Source: Luteibacter jiangsuensis (GTDB taxonomy: Bacteria > Pseudomonadota > Gammaproteobacteria > Xanthomonadales > Rhodanobacteraceae). From it: DNA of 64,000 nt. This document shows, in pieces, positions 58,001 to 64,000 of the stretch. The DNA lies in assembly GCF_030812295.1 (NCBI RefSeq), contig NZ_JAUSSK010000005.1, positions 186,001 to 250,000 of the forward strand, written 5' to 3'. The notes beneath the pieces were generated by a model. It worked only from the letters and a program-made list of their open reading frames with translations, searched no databases and was not told the DNA's origin. Made by a program: the position numbers and the translations under genes. Within the stretch, counting starts at the first letter, position 1, and every line of letters starts with the position of its first letter.

Positions 58001-58152
58001 TGCAGGTCCGCCGCGCAAGTGTGCATGACATAGGCGTCGCGCGAGTCCTCGACGTAGGACTCGAGGGCCTGGCGTGCCTTGGACAAGGCGTCGTCGAGCT
58101 CGGCCTTGACCCAGTGCAGCGTGGTGAAATCGGTATGGTCTTGAAGTCTCAC
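51994..58152 (-). CDS. chpA: ChpA/PilL chemosensory histidine kinase
   Basis: A 2052-residue hybrid CheA-like kinase controlling type IV pili. In order: Hpt-like domains with His51 (HQVHG), His724 (FHTLKGSGR), His917 (VHTLHGA) and His1303 (LHTLKGSAR), with FimL-like Hpt-related regions lacking the His between; a dimerisation/ATPase core (NAVAHGIEPPEA near 1634, DDGAGMD, GRGVGMD); a CheW-like domain; and a C-terminal receiver with Asp1980 (LLDIEMPRMDG). Acidic linkers separate the Hpt modules. It begins with GTG at 58152, 4 nt after the pilJ stop; the MRLQD start agrees with the xanthomonad homologue as I recall it. Confidence 0.93.
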   Translation of the reverse strand: MRLQDHTDFTTLHWVKAELDDALSKARQALESYVEDSRDAYVMHTCAADLHQVHGTLRMVELYGAAMVVGEMEQLVAALIDNRVVHRDDAYAALMRGMMQMPDYLERLQSGHRDVPIVLLPLLNDLRESRGEQSLHESALFTPNLDTMLPATAPGAAHPGVAEAHRAELGDLRVRFQQQLLAWFRGQGNERQLLGMRATLDSLAARCYTIAGRRLWWIAAGVLEGLERGVLRAHEKDVRQLIGRVDRSIRELVDGGEEALQSGDSDELARKLLYYVAQAKPGSERIEELRQTYRLDGLLPQAAELEHARGSMSGHNRALLDTVSAAIKDDLLRVKEALDLFLRRPDGDPGQLGLQTDVLDRVGDTLGMLALGVPRRVVGEQRRILGEIATGARAPDEESLLDVAGALLYVEASLDDHIERLGAEGEHPSSSSDLGPAPLPRSEARHILATLMREATANTSKVKDAIVGFVESSWDHDQLAGAPELMAEIGGAMRMLGAVRPAELADGIGLFIHRELLGDRRVPNGTQMDRLADALAALEYYLEAAREHRGGLEHILDVTQQSLAELGYWPVPVDDDGNEALGEDALEDIETAAIEHIAVPSTSVDAGETVSSFADSFDLVDEPPTDEEVAAASSDIDAVPAPASAVGEEDWIEIEEEVEQDVGGHGMAEFAGFQITVDGIDDEIREIFLEETDEEIANLRAGLGHWLTDPERSDALVPIRRSFHTLKGSGRLVGARLLGEFAWKVENMLNRVLDGSIGPHEGVQALVRHAVEALPQLKAALEGDATPGAPIAAIMETADRLAMGDVAFVEDVARSSIHRVRSKVKRRVPRDTIAAVPTAGFAAYGQTPAPVEDSAASVEAAFGEPAYVAPPLPPVDSVLLDILRTEVAQYLNVIRANLARAGDGELHVDDALLRAVHTLHGAIGMVDIPVLIHVLAPLEGLVKRVRATGLPLSKAGVDALTDTADLVDHVMEQFDAPDPRVPDVASLAARIVALRDEQPEATVAHILYEPDPLPLEGELADDGLAEEAGSVDAFTDLAEAYLPEQAEGTGVPSLDEALIAEEIAEEEGELPGIELAPVEPVGGSDDFTAELLASLENFENFEIDKPEGEVKPILAFDAEEDAAWRALVGEGSDEPSLPQPMTHDGDVLHTDDGLVEPLVVEEEIDETASEEEGFIADELLASQESPIRSTPTEPAVEAERPTEPAVEAELPIETAEHESVLEPVVIEDQSHEALAEPVHTPADEPVAALVPELSPYADIDPDLLEVFIEEGREILDHADAALASWRAEPEQAEHVTALQRDLHTLKGSARMAGMAAVGDLSHAMEALLDAVAGGQRESDRPAIEATEAGFDRLHGMIQSIALGKPIALADADIEPFARLAGAPIAPDTVTAETYREEREAAIVEYAPVPEPAHEPEPTQAIERDLPELLPEFEEEELQRASQEQIRVRADMLDTLVNHAGEVSIYRSRLEQQTASFRSALTEHEQTVSRLRSQLRMLEIETEAQIIARYHQEHRDTGVAAFDPLELDRFSQLQQYSRALAESVSDLVSLQTILDELTRQSENLLLQQQKVNAELQEGLMQTRMLPFDAMVPNLRRTLRQAASDVGKRAQLVVEGANGEMDRNMLDRIKAPFEHMLRNAVAHGIEPPEARQAAGKDPEGTVRIQVAREATEVVVRLSDDGAGMDRDAIRTKAIERGLLRPDARVSDDQIFQLTQVPGFSTAEKVTQVAGRGVGMDVVANEIKQLGGTLGIESQKGVGTTFVMRLPFTLAVTQALIVRIGETNFAIPMTSVHGVARVAPNELAHRMADAEPSFEYVGEDYGIHDLPQLLGLHVVSTPDEGDIPLLLARSGDLRAAIRVDAVLGSREIVVKPVGPQVSSVPGILGATIMGDGSVLMILDLAPLVRHGVARRAFEAEALAPHAPRAQDEVRVKPLVMVVDDSITMRKVTGRVLERHEFEVMTAKDGVDALEKLNERVPDLMLLDIEMPRMDGYELATQMKADERLAGVPIIMITSRTGDKHRQRAFDIGVDRYIGKPYQENDLIVQINDVLGVHHG
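54577..54604. repeat. REP-like core inside the chpA coding sequence
   Basis: GGTGGGAGTCGACCTTATCG continuing GCGATTCC is the REP core seen between genes elsewhere (closest to 34951-34979, one mismatch in the central part). Here it is read in frame as ESPIRSTPT in the linker before the last Hpt domain (about residues 1183-1192). Confidence 0.7.
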
Positions 58153-58156
58153 TGCA

Positions 58157-60196
58157 TTAGCCCGGCAGCTTGAAGTTCGCGACGGACAGGCGCAAGTCGT
58201 TCGCGAGCTGGGCCAGGTTTCCGATGGACTCGGCGGTCTGGCTGGCACCCAGCGATGTCTGCGAGGTGATCTCCTGGATGACGTTCATCGTCGCCGAGGT
58301 GTCGGTGGCCGCCGCGGACTGCTGGCGGGCCGCCGCGGAGATGTTCTGGATGAGCGCCGAAAGGTCGTTCGACACACGCTCGATGTCGCCCAGCGCGGTG
58401 CCCGCGTCCTCGGCCAATCGTGCGCCCGCGACCACCTCGGCGGTGGTCTGTTCCATCGAACTCACCGCTTCGTTGGTATCGGACTGAATGGTCTGGACCA
58501 GGGTCTCGATTCGCTTGGTCGCGCTCGCCGAGCGTTCGGCGAGGCGCTGCACTTCGTCCGCGACCACCGCGAAGCCGCGTCCCGCCTCGCCGGCCGATGC
58601 CGCCTGGATGGCCGCGTTCAAGGCGAGGATGTTGGTCTGCTCGGCGATGTCGTTGATGAGTTCCACGATCGAGCCGATTTCCTGCGACGACTCGCCCAGG
58701 CGCTTGATGCGCTTGGACGTCTCCTGAATCTGGTCGCGAATGGAGTCCATGCCCTGGATCGTCTCGCGCACCACTTCCGCGCCGCGCGAAGCGATCTGCA
58801 CCGAGCGCTGGGCCACGTCGGCCGATTCGGCGGAATCCTTCGACACCGTATCCATCGAGGTGGCGATCTGATTGATCGCGGATGTGGCCGAGGTGATCTG
58901 CTGCGCCTGTTGCTCCGCCGCGTCGGCGAGGTGCATGGCGGTGGCCTGCGTTTCCTGTGCCGCCGCGGAGACACGCACCGCGGTCTCGTTGATCGTGGTG
59001 ACGAGGTTGCGCATCTCGTCGACGGCGGAGTTCATGGCGTCCGCGATGGCGCCCGTGATGTCCTCGGTGACGGTGGCCTTGATGGTCAGGTCGCCTTCGG
59101 CGAGCGTGCCCATCTCGTCCAGCAAGCGCATGATCGCGTTCTGGTTACGCTGGTTCAGGTCGGACGTGGTCTCGAAGCGGCGGCGCTGGTCGCGCACCAG
59201 GTTGTAGACCAGCAGCAGTGCGAAGAGCACCGCGCCGATCGCCCCGAGCAAGCCCCACCACACGTTCGGGAACAGGCGGGTCAGCGGCAGCTTGGCGATC
59301 TGCTCGGCCGACTCGTTGGCGCGCAGCAGTACCGTCTGGGAGTCGAGGGAGGCCTGGTTGCCGGCGCGCTTCACGTCCTGCAGGTTCGGCGAGGCGGTGA
59401 CCAGCTGGCCGACCGGATCGACCAGCTCGGCCCAGGAGGTCTGCATGCCTTCGAGGATCTTGCGCGCGTTGGCGTCGCTGATGGCACGCACGCCACCGTC
59501 CGGATTGCCGTCGATGAGGCCCTTCAACACCGCGCCGTAGAGCTGCGCGTCGCGGGACAGGCCATCCGCCGCCGACTGGGCGCCGTCACCGCCCTGCAGG
59601 ATCTCCTGCACGCGGCGGATCATGCGATCGGCCATGAGCATCCACCGCGCGATGGTGAAGGTCTGCTCCACCGAGGCGTTCTTTTGCTGGACGATGTTCA
59701 ACACCTCGTCGGTGCGCGCGTTCAGCAGCGGCATCTGCTTGGAGAACAGGTCGGCGCGCTCACCCGAGGACAACACGAGGTCCTTGTTGGAAAGGATCTT
59801 GCCGATGTCCGCGTCGAGCTGGTGCCAGGCGTTGGCCAGGGCGCCGATCGCGCGCCCGGCGGGCGCGGCGTTGGCGCTGGCATCGGCATAGGCCGGCATG
59901 CCGGTCTTGTCGTCGCCCTTGACCAGGCGCTGCACGGCCGAATCGATCGTGTTTCGCGTGGCCGACAGCTCACGGAACGAATCGCGGTTGCCATCCGACG
60001 CCTCCAGTGCGTACTTCGCGGTCTGCTGCGAGAGCACCTGTACCTGGGTCGTCAGCGCAATGGCCTCGCGGTCCTCGCCGTTCTTGTTGTTCAGCCACCA
60101 GAAGTCGACCGACGCCAAACCGATTGCCAGGAGGAGGAACACGATGACGATCGTGTACCCACGTTCCCGGCCTGCGCCGCCTGCTGTCGTGCTCAT
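58157..60196 (-). CDS. pilJ: Type IV pilus methyl-accepting chemoreceptor PilJ
   Basis: A 679-residue receptor with two membrane helices (about 13-35 and 308-330) around a helical periplasmic PilJ-type domain, a HAMP region and a signalling coiled coil whose tip reads [20 protein letters not shown], continuing [11 protein letters not shown]. It would sense surface contact or pilus state and signal through ChpA. GAGGTGG precedes the ATG at 60196. A 175-nt gap without a gene separates it from pilI. Confidence 0.93.
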   Translation of the reverse strand: MSTTAGGAGRERGYTIVIVFLLLAIGLASVDFWWLNNKNGEDREAIALTTQVQVLSQQTAKYALEASDGNRDSFRELSATRNTIDSAVQRLVKGDDKTGMPAYADASANAAPAGRAIGALANAWHQLDADIGKILSNKDLVLSSGERADLFSKQMPLLNARTDEVLNIVQQKNASVEQTFTIARWMLMADRMIRRVQEILQGGDGAQSAADGLSRDAQLYGAVLKGLIDGNPDGGVRAISDANARKILEGMQTSWAELVDPVGQLVTASPNLQDVKRAGNQASLDSQTVLLRANESAEQIAKLPLTRLFPNVWWGLLGAIGAVLFALLLVYNLVRDQRRRFETTSDLNQRNQNAIMRLLDEMGTLAEGDLTIKATVTEDITGAIADAMNSAVDEMRNLVTTINETAVRVSAAAQETQATAMHLADAAEQQAQQITSATSAINQIATSMDTVSKDSAESADVAQRSVQIASRGAEVVRETIQGMDSIRDQIQETSKRIKRLGESSQEIGSIVELINDIAEQTNILALNAAIQAASAGEAGRGFAVVADEVQRLAERSASATKRIETLVQTIQSDTNEAVSSMEQTTAEVVAGARLAEDAGTALGDIERVSNDLSALIQNISAAARQQSAAATDTSATMNVIQEITSQTSLGASQTAESIGNLAQLANDLRLSVANFKLPG

Positions 60197-60371
60197 ATCC
60201 ACCTCACCCAAACCTGGCAAAGCTAGCCACCGGCGCCTCGATGAGGCCGCCGGCAAGACGAAGCGATCGCGCTGACCGCTCCTCCGTTCCCATCGCGAAG
60301 CCGGCCATGCCGTCTCCACCTATCCTGTCAGGGGCCAGCCACCCGGCCGTCCCCCTCCCCCATGAGGCGCC

Positions 60372-60917
60372 TTACAACGCCGCCTGCCTGAAATCCGGCG
60401 CACGAACCAACCGGCTCATGCTGAACAAGCCAAAAGCCTGTTCACCCAGCTGCACGTTCTCCGCGACGAAGCGCGCCAGCCGTGGATCGTGCTCTTCCTC
60501 GCCCATGCCACGCTGTGCCTCGTCCATCGTACGCTGGCCGAACACCTCATCCACCAGCAAACCCACCGTGCCGCCATGCTGGCGCACGAGCAGCAAGCGC
60601 GTACGTTCCGACGACGGCGTGCGTTCATCGAACAGGAACCGGCCGAGATCGATCGCCGGCACCAGATTGCCACGCACATTGGCCACGCCCATCAGCCACG
60701 GCTGTGTACCGGGCACGTTGGTCAGCGGCGGCACGGCCAGCAATTCGTTGATTTCCTCGATGCCGCTGACGAAGGCGCGGCGCCCCACGCGAAAACCGAT
60801 GCCTCGCCACAGGCCCAGGGTGTCCACGCGCTCGGGCGCGTCCGCCGTATGGGATAGGCACGCCCTTTCATAGCGGGCGAGGAGTTCGAAAGGCGTGAGT
60901 GAGGCGTTTTCGCTCAT
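60372..60917 (-). CDS. pilI: CheW-like coupling protein PilI
   Basis: A 181-residue CheW-domain protein (GIGFRVGRRAFVSGIEEINELL, split here by the first strand, then GVANVRGNLVPAIDL and LLVDEVFGQRTMDE). It links PilJ to ChpA. It starts 7 nt after the pilH stop. Confidence 0.92.
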   Translation of the reverse strand: MSENASLTPFELLARYERACLSHTADAPERVDTLGLWRGIGFRVGRRAFVSGIEEINELLAVPPLTNVPGTQPWLMGVANVRGNLVPAIDLGRFLFDERTPSSERTRLLLVRQHGGTVGLLVDEVFGQRTMDEAQRGMGEEEHDPRLARFVAENVQLGEQAFGLFSMSRLVRAPDFRQAAL

Positions 60918-60924
60918 GGCGTCC

Positions 60925-61299
60925 TCAATGCGTCTTGTTCGGCAGGAGGCTGGCGATGGTCGAGAGCAGCTCCTTTTCGTTCACCGGCTTGGTGATGAAC
61001 GCCTTGGCGCCCTGGCGCAGGCCCCACACCCTGTCGGTTTCCATGGACTTGGTCGTGATCATCACCACGGGCACGTCCGCCGTCGCCGGGTCCCGGCTCA
61101 GCGTGCGGGTGGCCTGGAAGCCGTTCATGCCCGGCATGATCACGTCCATGATCACCAGGTCGGGCTTGTTCGCACGGATGCGATCGAGGCCGGCCTCGGC
61201 GTTGTCGACGCTGGAAACGGAGAAACCCGCCTTCTCGAGCAGCGTGGTGAACACGCGGACGTCGGTGGGCGAGTCGTCGATGATGAGAATGTTTGCCAC
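60925..61299 (-). CDS. pilH: Response regulator PilH
   Basis: A 124-residue stand-alone receiver (ILIIDDSPTDVR, LVIMDVIMPGMNGFQATR, AKAFITKPVNEKEL). The NGFQATRxL segment and ETDRVWGLRQGA are PilH-like. It is a CheY-type output and probable phosphate sink of the Pil-Chp pathway. Confidence 0.93.
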   Translation of the reverse strand: MANILIIDDSPTDVRVFTTLLEKAGFSVSSVDNAEAGLDRIRANKPDLVIMDVIMPGMNGFQATRTLSRDPATADVPVVMITTKSMETDRVWGLRQGAKAFITKPVNEKELLSTIASLLPNKTH

Positions 61300-61335
61300 A
61301 CGTCCCCCTGGACGTCGTCTAGCGGTGGTGTTCGG

Positions 61336-61737
61336 TCAGTTCGCCTTCGCGTAGCGATGGATCGCGCCGAGTAGTTCGTCGCGGGTGAACGGCTTGGTGA
61401 GGTACTGCTCCGCGCCCACGATGCGGCCACGGGCCTTGTCGAACAGGCCATCCTTCGAGGACAGCATGATCACCGGCGTGCCGCGGAACTGGGCGTTGTT
61501 CTTGATCAGTGCGCAGGTCTGGTAGCCATCCAGGCGCGGCATCATGATGTCGACGAAGATGATGTTCGGCTTCTGGTCGGAAATTTTGGCCAGGGCCTCG
61601 AAACCGTCGACTGCGGTGAGTACGTCGCAGCCTTCCTTCTTCAGCAGGGTCTCGGCCGTGCGTCGGATGGTTTTCGAATCGTCGATGACCATGACCCGCA
61701 ACCCGGTCAGGTCGTTACCACGTCCGTTTTCGTTCAC
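61336..61737 (-). CDS. pilG: Response regulator PilG
   Basis: A 133-residue receiver (VMVIDDSKTIRRTAETLLKK, FVDIMMPRLDGYQTC, QYLTKPFTRDEL) characteristic of PilG, which promotes pilus extension. It begins with GTG at 61737 after a GGGGGCG site and is the first gene of the cluster, divergent from gshB, a conserved order in Pseudomonas and Xanthomonas. The 267-nt gap to gshB holds no other gene. Confidence 0.93.
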   Translation of the reverse strand: MNENGRGNDLTGLRVMVIDDSKTIRRTAETLLKKEGCDVLTAVDGFEALAKISDQKPNIIFVDIMMPRLDGYQTCALIKNNAQFRGTPVIMLSSKDGLFDKARGRIVGAEQYLTKPFTRDELLGAIHRYAKAN

Positions 61738-62004
61738 TGCGCCCCCGTGCCACGCAAAAAAACCGCAAATCCCGTCGCAGGATAGCCGGTTTCGTGCCGA
61801 CTATTCCGTGCGCCAGGTCGATGTCCGGAACCGGCGGCTCCAGCGGTCCGCTCTTCGGCGTTCCTCCCGTCCGCTGTTTAATGGTTGGCCGGGGCGCCGT
61901 CAAGATGAATTGTTCTTAAAGGAAAAGTTCCGCCTGCCGAATTCGCCCCAATTCTGCCCGCCTTGACTAGACTTGGCACCTTTCCTGCCTAACGGGACAC
62001 CTCC

Positions 62005-62946
62005 ATGCCGCTCTCCGTCGCCGTCCTGATGGACCCGATCCGCGCCATCAAGATCGCCAAGGACACCACCTTCGCCATGCTGCTGGAGGCCTCCCGCCGC
62101 GGGCACGCCCTGCTGTACATGGAACAGGGAGACCTCGCGCTGCACGACGGCGAGGCATGGGCGCGGCTGCGCCCGCTCACCGTGAAGGAAGATCCGGCCG
62201 GCTGGTTCACTCTGGGCGAGCCACGGTGGCGCCCCCTCGGCGAGGTCGACGTGGTCCTGGCCCGCAAGGATCCCCCCGTGGACGCCCAGTTCCTCTACGA
62301 CACCATGGTGCTTGAGCGGGCCCAGCGGGCCGGCTGCAAGGTGGTGAACGACCCGAGGTCGTTGCGGGACTGCAACGAGAAACTGTTCTCCCTGGACTTC
62401 CCCCAGTGCATCGTACCGGCCCTGGTCTCGCGCGACCGCGCCGAACTGAGGCGGTTCGTCGCCGAACATGGCGAAGTCGTGCTCAAGCCGCTGGATGGAA
62501 TGGGCGGGCGCGGCATTTTCCGGGTGAAGGCGGGGGACAGCAATCTCAATTCGATGCTCGAAACACTGCTGGACGGAAACCGCAACTTTACCGTCGTGCA
62601 GAAATACATCCCGGAAATCACGGCCGGCGACAAGCGTATTCTGGTCATCGATGGCGAGCCGGTACCCTATGCCCTCGCCCGCATCCCGCAGGGCGACGAG
62701 TTCCGTGGCAACCTCGCGGCCGGTGGCCGGGGGGTGGGCATTCCACTGTCGGACCGCGATCGCTGGATCGTCGCGCAGGTGGCCCCCGAGCTGGTCCGCC
62801 GCGGGCTTCGCTTCGTCGGCCTGGACGTGATCGGCGACTACCTGACCGAGATCAACGTCACATCTCCGACAGGCGTTCGCGAACTGGACGCCCAGTTCGG
62901 CATTAACATCGCCGGGCTGATGTTCGACGCGATCGAGGCCCGATGA
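62005..62946 (+). CDS. gshB: Glutathione synthetase
   Basis: A 313-residue ATP-grasp enzyme joining gamma-glutamylcysteine and glycine. Family segments include MDPIRAIKIAKDTTFAML, VVNDPRSLRDCNEKL, the ATP-grasp VLKPLDGMGGRGIF and INVTSPTGVRELD. The length matches E. coli GshB. Its stop overlaps the tonB-like start by 4 nt (ATGA). Confidence 0.97.
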   Translation: MPLSVAVLMDPIRAIKIAKDTTFAMLLEASRRGHALLYMEQGDLALHDGEAWARLRPLTVKEDPAGWFTLGEPRWRPLGEVDVVLARKDPPVDAQFLYDTMVLERAQRAGCKVVNDPRSLRDCNEKLFSLDFPQCIVPALVSRDRAELRRFVAEHGEVVLKPLDGMGGRGIFRVKAGDSNLNSMLETLLDGNRNFTVVQKYIPEITAGDKRILVIDGEPVPYALARIPQGDEFRGNLAAGGRGVGIPLSDRDRWIVAQVAPELVRRGLRFVGLDVIGDYLTEINVTSPTGVRELDAQFGINIAGLMFDAIEAR

Positions 62947-63803
62947 CGACCCGCACCACCGGCGCCGACCTGTTCGGCGCGACCCTGCTGTTCTCGCTGC
63001 TGCTGCACGGTGTCGTCATCCTCGGCATCACCTTCGAGGCGGAGAAGCCCAAACCGAGCGTGCCCACGCTCGATGTCACCCTCGTGGATGTCGCCAACCA
63101 GGAAGCGCCGGACAAGGCGGACTTCCTCGCCCAGGCCAGCAATTCGGGCGGTGGCGACCAGGACAAGGCCGCACGCCCGTCGGAACGCGCGTCCGGCCCC
63201 CTGCCCACGCGCAACCCGGGCGATGCGGCCGAACCCACCGAGGCCCGTGCGCCCACGCCACGCGAGGCCACGCCAGACCCACTCCTCACCACCTCGGGCG
63301 AGACGGCTTTCGCGGTCGATACCAAGCACGAGCAGACCGAGCAAAAGGAACGGCCCCTGCCTGTCTCCGACGACGAGGTGCAGCGCAAGCTGGAAATGGC
63401 GAAGCTGGCGGCCGAGGTCCGCGACCAGTCGCAGGCATATGCGAAGCGCCCGAAGAAGAAATTCATCTCCTCGAACACGCGCGAGTATGTCTATGCCGCC
63501 TACATGAAGGGCTGGGTCGGTCGCGTGGAACGCGTGGGCAACCTCAACTATCCCGACGAGGCGCGGCGCCAGGGGCTGCATGGCGAACTGGTGCTCACCG
63601 TGGGCCTGAACCGAGATGGATCGATCAAGAGCATGGATGTGATCAAGAGTTCCGGGCAGAAGCTGCTCGACGACGCCGCCCAACGTATTGTCCGTCTCTC
63701 CGCGCCCTTCCCCGCCCTGCCCTCGGACAAGAACCGGGTGGACGAGTTGTACATCACGCGAACCTGGCAGTTCCTGCCAGGGAATGTGCTGCGCAACTAC
63801 TGA
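62943..63803 (+). CDS. tonB: Energy transducer TonB family protein
   Basis: A 286-residue protein with an N-terminal membrane anchor (about 12-32, SLLLHGVVILGI), a long Pro/Ala/Glu-rich periplasmic linker and a C-terminal TonB domain (about 195-286, with YPDEARRQGLHGELVLTVGL and SGQKLLDDAAQRIVR). It would energise TonB-dependent receptors such as the two in this window. Coupled to gshB. It overlaps the convergent gene at the right edge by 7 nt. Confidence 0.9.
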   Translation: MTTRTTGADLFGATLLFSLLLHGVVILGITFEAEKPKPSVPTLDVTLVDVANQEAPDKADFLAQASNSGGGDQDKAARPSERASGPLPTRNPGDAAEPTEARAPTPREATPDPLLTTSGETAFAVDTKHEQTEQKERPLPVSDDEVQRKLEMAKLAAEVRDQSQAYAKRPKKKFISSNTREYVYAAYMKGWVGRVERVGNLNYPDEARRQGLHGELVLTVGLNRDGSIKSMDVIKSSGQKLLDDAAQRIVRLSAPFPALPSDKNRVDELYITRTWQFLPGNVLRNY

Positions 63804-64000
63804 CCCATCGCCGGCAACAGCTGGTCCGCCTCGCTCACATACGCTCTCCCCGCCTTCCGGTCCCATACGCACAACTCCCGCCCCGGCCGGTTGTTCATAT
63901 GCTTCTGTGGGTAACGCCCGGCCAGCACCAGCGCCGTGACCGGCACCCGGTCGTCGTACCGGATCGGACCGCCCACCGGCTTCGCGCCCTTCAAGCCACT
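63797..64000 (-). CDS. Unrecognised protein, C-terminal part only
   Basis: An open frame running in from the right edge, 67 codons visible, ending TAG at 63797. The segment contains RYDDRVPVTALVLAGRYPQK and ELCVWDRKAGRAYV. I do not recognise the family. Its convergent overlap with tonB, and a frame open to the window edge, make it a plausible real gene. A TTG at 63994 is not taken as the start. Confidence 0.45.
   Translation of the reverse strand, partial: SGLKGAKPVGGPIRYDDRVPVTALVLAGRYPQKHMNNRPGRELCVWDRKAGRAYVSEADQLLPAMGQ

Noticed and set aside
53230-58173. A 1647-codon open frame antisense to chpA
   Set aside because: It is the mirror of a high-GC, strongly biased coding sequence; its translation is rich in Arg/His/Val with no domain, while the opposite strand encodes a clear ChpA.
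61974-61988. Sigma54-like TGGCAC-N5-CTGC upstream of gshB
   Set aside because: The spacing fits but the -12 part is off consensus and a start there would leave only a few bases before the ATG, removing the ribosome site.

Overview
The window is about 64 kb of GC-rich gammaproteobacterial chromosome. It most resembles the Xanthomonadales/Lysobacterales, and within them Rhodanobacteraceae (Luteibacter/Dyella-like). This is inferred from the content: an Oar-type and a second large TonB-dependent receptor, a MutT-ThiE fusion beside folA/thyA/lgt, a pilG-pilH-pilI-pilJ-chpA-chpB-chpC cluster divergent from gshB-tonB, and scattered REP-like palindromes (core GTGGGAGCCGACC..GTCGGCGAT). No rRNA, tRNA, CRISPR array, prophage or insertion sequence was seen. 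Genes are densely packed and many neighbours overlap by 1-11 nt.

Layout. 1-4754: 3' part of uvrA, a hotdog thioesterase, a DUF4139 protein and an enoyl-CoA isomerase-like protein. 4755-5321: a gene-free stretch made of two inverted copies of a palindromic element and a lone REP. 5322-8482 (minus): mutT-thiE fusion, folA, thyA, lgt. 8634-16977: an S9 peptidase and two TonB-dependent receptors, the second closed by a strong terminator. 17108-19579 (minus): lemA-ygcG-TPM operon and dgkA. 19879-24974 (plus): a POT peptide transporter, then RegB/RegA redox two-component genes coupled to a BNR-type secreted protein and a thioredoxin-like protein. 25100-26844 (minus): an OmpR-type two-component pair whose kinase has a degenerate ATP-binding region. 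26963-30739: divergent tesA and ybbA-ybbP, with overlapping start codons. 30754-32493 (minus): pssA-holD-rimI. 32667-36054 (plus): a DUF4124 protein, proS, REP units, an H-NS-like gene and a tautomerase. 36081-38777 (minus): SPFH-NfeD-ThrE.

38829-48740 (minus) is a large efflux/export operon: an HlyD-type adaptor, an ATPase, four FtsX/MacB-type permeases in an A-B-A'-B' order, then a sigma54-dependent response regulator and its kinase. A consensus sigma54 promoter and a cluster of GGACA-based palindromes lie directly upstream of the adaptor gene. I infer a self-contained, autoregulated export circuit of unknown substrate. 48909-49758 (minus): hemP, with a Fur-box-like site, and an unknown protein.

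49816-61737 (minus) is the Pil-Chp chemosensory system that controls type IV pili. It has a 2052-residue ChpA carrying an in-frame REP-like core in its linker, and a long ChpB with an altered nucleophile motif; there is no pilK. 62005-63803 (plus) holds gshB-tonB, and the window ends inside an unrecognised minus-strand gene.
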